Assembly: GCA_019843655.1 (NCBI GenBank)
Contig: JACDQD010000010.1
Coordinates: forward strand, 1,843,637-1,907,636
Direction: 5' to 3'
DNA length: 64,000 bases
DNA from: Lethocerus indicus
Taxonomy: Eukaryota; Arthropoda; Insecta; Hemiptera; Belostomatidae
Made by a program: the position numbers and the translations under genes. Positions 26,947 through 35,887 of this stretch are shown here, one piece after another. Position 1 is the stretch's first letter; each line of letters begins with the position of its first letter. The notes under the pieces were generated by a model that saw nothing but the letters and a program-made list of their open reading frames with translations, was not told the DNA's origin and ran no database searches.

Positions 26947-27077
26947 CTGCTGTCCGTCGGAAGGGGGAATGACCAGAAAAGTGTAAATCGCACCTCGATT
27001 TTCAGAAGGCTCACCAAAGAAGGAGCGATAAAGTAAAGAACCTAACTTCCGGTTGTTATTGAATTTTGTTGACTTAC
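26947..27077 (-). CDS. Possible RS-exon or coding cassette exon, 131 nt
   Basis: Minus strand, immediately after the ratchet-type acceptor. It ends at a consensus donor CAG|GTGAGT (donor bases 26941-26946). One frame is open throughout: two bases finish a codon, then 43 codons follow, ending in ...IPPSDGQQ with a phase-0 donor. The middle reads FFGEPSENRGAIYTFLV, which looks like normal protein composition, but I recognise no family. The other two frames contain stops. By chance, one of three frames would stay open over this length about a third of the time, so openness alone is weak evidence. The strong acceptor, branch point and donor make an exon of some kind likely. It may be an RS-exon that is normally skipped after re-splicing at GTAAGT, or a real coding exon of the minus-strand gene. 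Confidence 0.35.
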
Positions 27078-27109
27078 CTGAAACAAAAAAAAGGGGAAAT
27101 CAATTAGTA
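27071..27109 (-). other. Candidate recursive splice site (ratchet point) 1
   Basis: Read on the minus strand, this segment has a branch-point consensus TACTAAT (27103-27109), then a C/T tract with eight consecutive T, then GTTTCAG, and directly after the AG the bases GTAAGTC. The acceptor AG is at 27078-27079 and the following GT begins at 27077, so acceptor and donor abut with no exon between them. This is the architecture of recursive splice sites, which remove long introns stepwise. CAGGTAAGT is nine bases and is expected about 0.5 times in both strands of a window this size. With a tract and branch point it should be far rarer. The alternative is an ordinary cassette exon that happens to begin with GTAAGT (see the next entry). 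Confidence 0.6.
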
Positions 27110-27453
27110 CAAAACAGTTCAACAATTAAATAAACTTATGTGTCCTGCAGCCAAAAGTGTAAACTAATTTGACGAATTTAAATTGTACATTCTAGCGTAG
27201 AGAACGAACCGATATTTTTTTAAGCGATATTTAAATTATGGTATACTACCGTTCCCCGATACAAAAAAGGGATTATATCCGGTGTAAATTCGATATAATT
27301 ATTTCAGGAAATGTCGCTTTAACCGGGGGACGGTGGGCGGCAGGTGCTGTGTCCTTCTCTTTTGTTCGAGCGGGTTCTCCGATGGGCCGGAAACGTATAT
27401 TCTCAATTTATTATCTCACCGGCCGTTTACGATTTTCATACATCTCCATATTT

Positions 27454-27695
27454 TCTACGATGACTAATATAACTCTTCTTTCTTTTTTCAGATATCGGCT
27501 ATTCGCGAAGAATTTGCCGCGTGTGAGAGAGAGGGGCTATGGCGTGACCCCGGTCCTCACTCACCACCGGCCGGACATTCGCATAAAATGTTATACAGTC
27601 GTAAAATCCTGGGGGGGTTGGAGGGCCTAAGGGTTGGTCACGTGACCACCCGGGCGGCATCTCAGTCAACCGGTGGTTGTTCGTCGCGACGATAA
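27454..27695 (+). CDS. Possible plus-strand last exon, 67 codons
   Basis: A very good plus-strand acceptor lies here: branch-point-like TGACTAAT near 27460, an AG-free stretch, the tract CTCTTCTTTCTTTTTTCAG, and AG at 27490-27491. Starting at 27492, frame 1 is open for 67 codons (ISAIREEFAACEREGLWRD..., later HKMLYSRKILGGLEGLRVG) to TAA at 27693-27695. An AATAAA overlaps the stop region, which is too close for a normal poly(A) signal. Composition is protein-like, but I recognise no family and see no strong donor inside it. A second frame is also open for 46 codons. The exon lies only 0.4 kb from the minus-strand ratchet site, so if both are real, two genes overlap in opposite directions. Start coordinate includes the branch point and tract. 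Confidence 0.25.
27565..27608 (-). other. Weak minus-strand micro-exon candidate, 44 nt
   Basis: On the minus strand, a pyrimidine tract GGCCCTCCAACCCCCCCAG ends at AG (27609-27610), and 44 nt later a donor GTG|GTGAGTGAGG occurs. Two frames are open. One ends in CECPAG, which resembles the C-x-C-P-x-G tail of EGF-like repeats, and its end phase would join in frame to the open frame of the 26947-27077 exon. That is a one-in-three coincidence, and the EGF resemblance rests on six residues. It overlaps the plus-strand exon candidate, so at most one is likely real. Confidence 0.1.
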
Positions 27696-28170
27696 TAAAA
27701 TAAAAGAAAACTCCCCCCCCCCCAGAGACTGGAATTCCAGTTGCGGGGACCTTCGCGGACGGGGAAATTTTATCTGCGGAAAATTCCCCTTCGTGAACTG
27801 TTTTTATGTCTTTATTACGACGTATGAAGTGGACGACGGGGCTGGAGAAGCAAAAGGGGATAGAGATAAGGGGCCGGTTGATAAGGGGTGGCGTGTCGAA
27901 AATTTTTATACCTCTGTGAACACTCGACGGCCGAGTAGGAATGGAGTAAAATTAATTACCGAATTAACATAGAAAAGATCCTCTCGGGTATTTGATTTCA
28001 GATATAAAATTTTAAAATGGGAGAAAAAATGTGCCCGCTCGTGTAACGTTACCGGGGTTATTTTTTAAACCCGCGTTCTCAATTCTAGCAACGGTTCATA
28101 ACAACCACAATACAACAAAAAGAAACCTTATCGGTATTATTTTTTTAATTTGCAATTGGTCAAAAATGTC

Positions 28171-28200
28171 ATCCCCTGCCGGGAATCGAACTCGGAACAA
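28171..28200 (-). pseudogene. tRNA-like B-box fragment
   Basis: Minus strand CCGAGTTCGATTCCCGG has a T-arm form (4 of 5 stem pairs) with the Pol III B-box core GTTCGATTCC. No matching A-box or acceptor stem is found, so at best this is a decayed tRNA or SINE piece. Confidence 0.2.
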
Positions 28201-28764
28201 TAAGGCTATATTAAATGGGAATGAGAGAATTAGTAAATACTGATGAAATAAAGCGCAGAAAATAGCTAAAAACTATATTAGTCAGTATTCAAAGCTTTCG
28301 TTCGTCCAATTTCATGACGCACACCAATTCAAAAACAGAGATCACGATTAATATTGGGTATATAACTAGCCACATAATCGATCTGTGGAATAAAACACTT
28401 ACATAAATTGGCTTCGCGTGTTATAAATATTCCAACTTAGGGAGCTAAGATAAAACATTGGTACGACGTTAATGAATTGCCTCTACTCACGGTAAATGCG
28501 AGAAGAGTTAGTTGGAGGTATATTTTGATAAAAAAAGGTACGAATATGAATGGAAGTAATTTCCGATTGAAACCATTCACCCTATTGGACAGACAGATAA
28601 TTTGGTTTTATTTTTATTCCGAATAAAATAAAATACATTCCAGTCTAAGATTCCCAAAACGAGAATGGAGTAAGGGACAGTTAAGTTTCGCTAATGAAGT
28701 CCCTCTACGCTAAGTACGCTCGCCAGCCGCCCAGACCGGGAAAGGTCAAGTTTGAGTTTGAGAT

Positions 28765-28779
28765 CCAACAGATGGCAGC
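28765..28779 (+). promoter_or_regulatory. Best CTCF-like motif
   Basis: CCAACAGATGGCAGC matches 14 of 15 positions of CCASYAGRKGGCRSY. It sits in a compositionally balanced ~170-bp island (28690-28860) within AT-rich DNA, 9 bases upstream of a 12-bp perfect palindrome TGTCTCGAGACA (28788-28799). Confidence 0.4.
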
Positions 28780-30128
28780 ACGAGGTCTGTCTCGAGACAA
28801 CTTCCATTCATTCAGTTCTACTCGAGCCATCCTTGGTCCGAGCCGTCGAAAATTGAAATAAAAATTACTATTAGGTATAATATCAGAAATAATCGTCGAT
28901 ACCGCAGTTCTTAAATCCTAGGATTTTGAACATTTTCTCTGAAATACCAAGAACCAAAATAGTTATCGTGGGTAAAGAAGGATAAACAAAGAACTTTTTT
29001 AAGGGCAGACAAGGTAGACAATAATAAACATGTAATTACAAGAATTCAAAAATTTGCGGGGAAAAGATCACAATATGATATTTCACAGTCATCTTTTTAC
29101 ACTTAATCAATACAAAAAATCACAAATTTAGGAATTAAATCGATTTTAAGATTTAAAAATTGTTAGCGCTCGAATAAATACTTGTGAAATAATTATTACG
29201 TGCAGGGAGATCAGTCAGTCATAAATGAGCGTATGCGTGTGCGTGCAACGCAGAAAACCCGCCTCATAAAAGTACTAAAACTGTTTTCTGATCATAAATT
29301 CCCAACACATTCTCAACTCTGTGTTTTCTTATTCTCTAGCGCCATCCCGTAGGTATAAATCAAAAGGAAAGGCACAAAAAAAATTAATATTAAAACTAGA
29401 ATTGAATTATGTTTGCCAGTATATTTTATGTCTATAAACTATATTTTTTGCGAGCGCAATTTCTTGAAACCCACTCCCGGTTTCCATAATTAAAATGTCC
29501 GGCCGCCAATATGTTTTAAAATGAAAAAAGGACAATAAAGAGTTACATAAAAATCGTTATTTATGCATTTCTGTGATGACTCGGATAATTTATATCACCA
29601 GTTCGTCTCTACCCAGGCGATGTACTCGAGTAAACCGACTAATGAATTGTACGTCCTCAGTGTACAACCGAATTATCTGACCACACCTATTTATCGGAAT
29701 TCGAGGGTCTAATCTGAAAGTCAGGACCTTATTATGTAAAAATATGAACCACTGAAATGGTGTTTCATTTCAGAGTTGGGTATTAGTTGTACCTCATACT
29801 AAATTATTTCATAATATGGATTGCAGTATTATCGAAATTATGAAGATACGGCTAAACCGTAATTTCTTTAATAATTCATCAATCTTAAAATAAGAGAAAT
29901 TAAATTAAGGCACATTTAGTTGCGGAGGGGGAAAAAGGTAACTCAGGACATATATGATCCTAATGCTGGGTATGATAGTAATTCTATACATGTTACGTCT
30001 TTTCTTTTATAATCTCCGCTGAGTAATTCTAATAACATTGAACCAGCACTTAATCAATTCCTACATTTTTAAAACGGACAAACGATCGCTAACATTTAGT
30101 CCAACTGGAATAGTTCTCGAGAATCCGA

Positions 30129-30917
30129 ATGGAAACAGTAAATGTTAAATTTCCAAATGTAAAAATGGACGAATTATTCGATGTTCGACCTGAGGGTATA
30201 AGGACAGGGAATCCTGATCGTTTCTCGGGACATAAACGGAGCGATAAAACGGTGTCAGAGTGGAGAATGGAAAAGGAAAGCGCCGCCGCCGGCCCGCGCC
30301 CAGTCGGTAAAAAGTTGGTAAAAGCCGGCAGGGTGGTCTCCCACCGAACCGCCAAAGTTATGAATATCAAAAACCAATTTGTTTCTCTTTCTCCTCCTCC
30401 TCCTCCTCCTCTGTTTGTTATGCCGTATTGTTCCTCAAATCTCCCCCCCCCTCCCGCCCTCCAACACAGACCCCTTCTTACTCTCACTTTTGAGTTTTTA
30501 TGCCCTCCTCTTCCTCCTCCTCCTGTTTTTCTCCTTTGGTTTATGTATATTCACTACTACTCGAATACTCCGTGGAGTGTTGAGGATGAGGCACCGCCAG
30601 GCCGTGGAGGGGGAGGGGGCTACGCCCACGTTTCTTTTAATTTAATTTATTTACCTAATTTATTTTTCAATTCGTTATTCGTGACGTCTTCTCGTGGTCC
30701 TCTTAATGACAATGTATTTTTAAATGATGAGCTCTCTCTCTCTCTCTCCTCCTCCTCCTATCGTTTGAATATGTATGAGAGGATGTTGATTAATTTCGAG
30801 GTTTTTCGTTTTGTTCAGGCGACGTCCGCCGCTGTCGGACGGCTCCTCTCATTTCCTCGCATCGCTCACGCGGCCCGCGGACAATTATCGGACGGACGTT
30901 TAGTTCCGAAAGATTGA
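30129..30917 (+). CDS. Orphan ORF, 262 codons, unknown protein
   Basis: This is the longest ATG-initiated frame in the window. The first ~85 residues are hydrophilic and unremarkable (starts METVNVKFPNVKMDELFDV; includes RFSGHKRSDKTVSEW). The middle holds proline/leucine runs from (CTC)n tracts at about 30390-30412 and 30500-30530. Residues ~150-170 are acidic then glycine-rich (EDEAPPGRGGGGG), followed by a serine/leucine run from a (CT)n tract and a basic tail ending in LVPKD. An AATAAA lies at 30965-30970, 48 bases past the stop, as for a short 3' UTR. No signal peptide or known domain is seen. CT-type repeats lack stops and inflate the open length, so the unusual length is only partly significant. 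A plus-strand acceptor-like TTTTGTTCAG at 30809-30818 lies inside, giving an alternative in which only the tail is exonic. Confidence 0.28.
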   Translation: METVNVKFPNVKMDELFDVRPEGIRTGNPDRFSGHKRSDKTVSEWRMEKESAAAGPRPVGKKLVKAGRVVSHRTAKVMNIKNQFVSLSPPPPPPLFVMPYCSSNLPPPPALQHRPLLTLTFEFLCPPLPPPPVFLLWFMYIHYYSNTPWSVEDEAPPGRGGGGGYAHVSFNLIYLPNLFFNSLFVTSSRGPLNDNVFLNDELSLSLSSSSYRLNMYERMLINFEVFRFVQATSAAVGRLLSFPRIAHAARGQLSDGRLVPKD

Positions 30918-30964
30918 ACATTATTTAGAAAAATGGACCGGACTCTAAAACTGGACTCGTGTTA

Positions 30965-30970
30965 AATAAA
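30965..30970 (+). terminator. Poly(A) signal AATAAA after the 262-codon ORF
   Basis: A canonical hexamer 48 bases downstream of the TGA at 30915-30917. AATAAA is common in AT-rich DNA, so it supports but does not prove a transcript end. Confidence 0.25.
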
Positions 30971-31449
30971 TATTAAAGGGCAGAGATCATCGATTCTGGC
31001 GATCGTCAGCAGAATTCTGTTGTTAATACAGAGGTTGTTTTATTGAGCGGAATAACCATTTTAAATCGTTATAATATCAAAACCCCAGAATCTATCAATT
31101 ACAGCCGATAAATTTAGTTTGAAAATGTCGAGATTAAAATTGAACAGAACTTTCCAACGTACCCGAAGTAGGGGTAATAGAAGATTAGACAGAAAATGTA
31201 GAGGGGCGATAATCCCCCTTTACAAATATTTCCGACTCATATTTTACTATCCCCCTATTAATAATAATAAAATAACAACGAGGCAGTACACGTTCACAAA
31301 GAGACTGGGAGGAAATGCACTGTGGGTGGATAGGAGGACCGGGGACCTAACCTGTGAACGGGAATATAAATTAGTTTAGTCTGTACCTCTCTCATAACAA
31401 TTAACATGCTTAATGGCCCCCCTTTATAGTCGGCCTAGCCCACAAAACA

Positions 31450-31469
31450 TACACACACACACACACACA
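31450..31469. repeat. (AC)10 microsatellite
   Basis: Short pure AC array, followed by GGTAGGCTAGC. Confidence 0.9.
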
Positions 31470-32828
31470 GGTAGGCTAGCTGCAGGTTTCAATCTGTATT
31501 AACATAAGGCCTGTGATGACTAGGACTGCGGTAGACAAATAAATAACAGAGCCGTGTGTGAGGTACCGTCCCGTCTACGGCCCTATTCGAATCTCCCATA
31601 CGGCGGTCCCTTCTTCCAGTTCCGCCCCCATTCTCAATAATATCACACGGAGAGAAGAATATTACACTTGAATACGTGGACTGATGTTCAATTAATGGGG
31701 ACATTATGTCCGGGGAAAATACGGGGGGCTGGCGGGGGGGGCTTGATTGAGCCCGAGCCACCGGTTTCAATAACAGTGGGTTGAAATTAGAAGTTCCCCT
31801 CGGCGGTGCGACGACCTCCAGCTTTGGATTCAATTAATTTCCTCTCAACGAAATCGGGCTCTTTGAGAAATATTTCTCCTTAGGCAAATCGCGCGTTTCG
31901 CGTCACTCTAAAAATTGTTAATGATTGTAACGCCAAAAACTAGATTTTGTTGCATTTATGATTCGTCGCATTAGGTCTGAATTTTTGTTAAAAGAATTAA
32001 TAAAATGTCATAATTAGGCATAATTAGGGACCGAGCGCAGTGGCTTCTTGATAACAATCTCAAAAAAGAAAGAGAGAGAATTCCGTGAGTGGGTAATCTT
32101 TTCGGATTATCGTAAGAGATAGTGAAATTTTAAGTTACGAAAACGCGGGCCTTTTAATATTAATTTATTTCGAATTCGTTCTCGTTTCGTTTGGTACAAA
32201 GGAGAAGGGTAAAGGAAGTGGAAACGGTTCCAAAAATTTCATGAGAAAATACGATCGTAATAGTGCGACTAATGAAGGTGGAGGGGAACTCGTAGAATAA
32301 TATTTTATATTAATATCGTTCCTTAAATAAAACTAAAATTTATAGCGGTTAACATGTTTAATAACTTAAGACGAGTATACAAAATTTATAGTATTACAAA
32401 ACACTTTAACCGTTGAAAGTCCCCCCAATACAGAATTTAATTCGGGTCCCAATTAGAAATGCGCAAATTTAATAACGCGAGTGATACGTTAAAACGGTCG
32501 GATAGAAAATTTAGAGGAAATAGCGAGAAGAGTGAAGTGAGGAAATGTGTGAGAAGAGGAAAGGCGGCAAGTTTGAGCGGAGAGTGTACCGGGAGTGGGC
32601 TCAACTTGCCAACCAGCCTGTACTTAACTCTATTATATAATAAATGCAGTTTATATTATTCCCACCCCCCTCGCCACCCCCTCACTCCTCCCCCAACCCT
32701 CCCCCGCACCCGCCACCCACCCCTACTACTACTACCCCTCTTTCTCCGCTTCACGAAGATGGGTCGATAGCGTGCATAATTAACAACGTATAATATCGAC
32801 CCCCTCCACCCGCCCTCCATCACAGCTG

Positions 32829-32950
32829 AAAATGGCTGCCATTCCTCCCTCTCTCTCTCACCCTCTCTATCTCTCTCACTCTCTCCCTCGCTCTCACCCC
32901 CTCCCTCCTCCCCGGTAACACTCACTCTCTCTCTCTCTCTCCTCCCTCTC
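32829..32950. promoter_or_regulatory. YY1/PHO site next to GAGA-type array
   Basis: AAAATGGCTGCC (32829-32840) matches the YY1/PHO consensus AANATGGCNGC. It is part of the 13-bp near-palindrome AATGGCTGCCATT, giving a core on each strand. It runs directly into ~100 bp of CT-rich repeats (GAGAG on the minus strand; 32845-32950). The combination of PHO and GAGA motifs is typical of insect Polycomb response elements. Function here is inferred. Confidence 0.3.
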
Positions 32951-33156
32951 TTTCCATCTCCCTGCCCCCTCCACTACAGCCGCCTTTAGAACAATCAAAA
33001 CTACTCCAAGAACACTCGAGAGCTCGCACCCCCCAAAGGCTACCCCTCGCATCGACTCAACCCTCCCCCCCTCCACCGCCTTCCCACCTCACCCTTCTAT
33101 TGCTCAATTAGATTACAATTATTCGAGGACGGGGTGGGGAGAAGGAGCGGAAGGAA

Positions 33157-33159
<3 letters not shown>

Positions 33160-33208
<49 letters not shown>
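33160..33208. repeat. (GA)24 microsatellite
   Basis: Pure GA array; the 105- and 88-codon frames spanning it are repeat artefacts. Confidence 0.95.
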
Positions 33209-33209
<1 letters not shown>

Positions 33210-35866
33210 CGACATCTGTGAAACACACTCTTCCCTCAATCCTCCCCTCGGTCCTCACGCCCCCAGACAACGACCCTTCGGGGTACAGAAAAAAAAGAGG
33301 GCTAATCTCAAAAAGGGTTGTAAGAGGTGGGGGGGAGGGGCAAATAGGCGAAAATCGGCCCATTCATATGGACTATAAGACGGTCGGGTATGATCCCAGT
33401 AAAGACCCAAATAATTTTCAACCGTCGGCCACGAAGTTTTGTAACACGTAACTTAGTATTCTACAGAATTGGATACACCAAACTACTGTGAAGACCGGCG
33501 TTACGGTGTGCATCCAGTTCAATTTAAATCAGAAGATTATCACTAGAAGCTACTTTATTATATCATATACGCCTCTTAATTGAAATTTGCAAATCAACGA
33601 GTGGAGAAGGAAGATGACATGAATTATGGTATGCCAGACGGAAATTTGGTATTCGAGAATTATGTTTTTAATGGTCTACGTGCCGAAGGATAAAATATCT
33701 ACTTCAACGAAGGTATATTATGTGGTTATTATATACGATTTGTTATTTTAAAACTTGTTTCGGGGGAGAGTGCTAAAGGTGGCACCGAATGGGTGGAGCC
33801 CTCCAGGGCAGTGTGGTGTAATTTGTTGGGGGTGAGGGGCTTAACAAGTATCTTTTATAAACTCTAAAATCCCGGCCGCGTTTCTCAACCCCCTCCCTCC
33901 GGAGCTATTAGCCCCTCCACCACCACCTCCTCCTCCTCCTCCTCTTTCCACTCTCTTATTGACTTTTGTTTCGGGAATTTCTGCCGAGAACCGGCCAGAA
34001 GGAGGAGTCACGACAACTTCCAATCGGGGTTTGTTTTCCCTTTCATTTTCTTGATTTCGAGCCCCCTCATTTGTGCCCGATCTCAATTCCCGTCTCCGCT
34101 CCTCCTTTAATTTGATCCGAGGCGGCCTTCCCTTTGTACTACAAACCGTCGGCGATTAGCGGCTGCGCGGGCGGTTCCCAGAAATTGCGGCCGAGGTGGC
34201 CCTGTTTCAAGAAGTGGAGGAACCGCCGGGTACGGTACCGCCGCCTCCCGGCGGTCGATGACCTCCCTCCCAGGTAGGCCCGCTCGTTTATGCTATTAGC
34301 CGGCCAAGTCAAACATCGATGTGCAAGTCATTACGCCAGCACGTATCGACCGCGTTAGCGATATTAGCTCCAAAACTTCTACCGAGGTAAACTTAGGCGA
34401 ATAGCCGAGGTTAACAGCTAAGTATAGCTGAGGCCTTGTCACGAAAAAATTATTCAGATACCGGTCAGATACCGCGGTCAGATGAAACAACAAGAAATCC
34501 TTCAACGTCACCGAGGATTAATAGAATTTGTAAGATTTTTTAATTTACACCAAGGTAGTACTGAGGTAAACGTTTTTACCTTTACGTTTTTATATAAAAA
34601 AACCGCTTTCTAAACTATTGCACCTAGAAGATTATACTTATACGATAACACGATATGATGTACCGAATAAGAAAAAATATTATTACATCTTCGAAATCTA
34701 ATAGATTGAATCCCGTGGCTATTGTGGAATTAACCGTGGGTAACGGATCGTGCTTTATTCAAATGTAACATTCAACAACGATCCAATAAATACGAACTTC
34801 GGAATATGCAAAAAAAATAATCACGCACTTATTCGGAATAGAATAAGTAGCCGCCGCCTCCAGTGTTTCGTGAAGCGCTCGAAATAAAAGAAGAAAAAAC
34901 ATTTAAACGGGTTAAAATATTTTGAGAAATAAATCGCGGAAGTGTGAAGGGGAGCGAGGTCCAGGAGTTGATTCAAGAGCGGGAGGTTTTTCTCGGAAAT
35001 TCTAATTCAGTCCGCGCTCTTTATTTAAAAAAAAAACAAAAAAACCGTTCAATTTTTAAAATTCCCCGAACCAATTTAGTCACCGAGACAATCTTTGCGA
35101 TTGTGATTCACTACCCCTCTTCGCCCACGTCCGATCATAGAAGCTTAAAGATGGTCTTTGGACCGTATAGAAAGTAATTCCGATAATTTATTCGAGAACA
35201 TTCTTCCCTCGTCTTACTCCTATCTTTAAGAGTAAGGCAATTGTGATATTCGCGTGCTCTACGTATAATTGTGTAAAACAAAATCAGATATGATAGAACC
35301 GCGGCAACAACTGGCTTATGCGGTCGGACTAACTGGTAGGTTACTCACCATCAACCTCATCTCATTTCTCAGTTCTCCTTCTCTTTTTTATCAGCATACA
35401 TAATTTTTTGTTGGTTCTTTCTCCCTTCTAGCTGGTATGTGTGAAAGCTCGGGCTTCAATTCTATCAATACTACCCGGTGACTGGTCTTTCAACCTAAAT
35501 TTCTGAAATAAATCAGTCGGTTACGCAACCCAGGTTACAGATATTTTGGTCCGCAGGAAGAAACCACCCGCATATTCTGGCTGGCAGGGCTTTACATGGT
35601 TGAAATTTTATTCCTCTTGCACAGACAAGTTTCACAAGTGAATTATTCTCCTAGAAATACCCGTACGCCATACTGTGTAAGCGCTGTCATATTTTCAAAA
35701 AACCCCCTCTTCTAAGACAGGCACTTCTGCTATTCCACGACTTTTTTCCGATTGGTCTCCAGTCGGACTCCTGCCGGCCTTATTGGGACACCTCCGATGT
35801 ACCGCATGGACGTTCGTCCGTCGGCTCCCGATCAAATTCAACTTGCCCCACTACCTACATTTGGTA

Positions 35867-35887
35867 GGGGAGGGGCGGGGCGGGGGG
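35867..35887 (+). other. G-quadruplex motif, 1-nt loops
   Basis: Runs of 4, 4, 4 and 6 G separated by single A, C, C loops, the most stable parallel type. More G-runs follow at 36111-36150. Confidence 0.75.

Larger units (their letters stand above)
28000..30120. other. AT-rich non-coding stretch
   Basis: Long A/T-rich DNA with no open frame of note apart from the CTCF-like island at 28690-28860. A plus-strand acceptor GTTTCATTTCAG at about 29757-29768 is followed by 39 open codons (SWVLVVPHTKLFHNM...) of unconvincing AT-driven composition. Confidence 0.6.
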
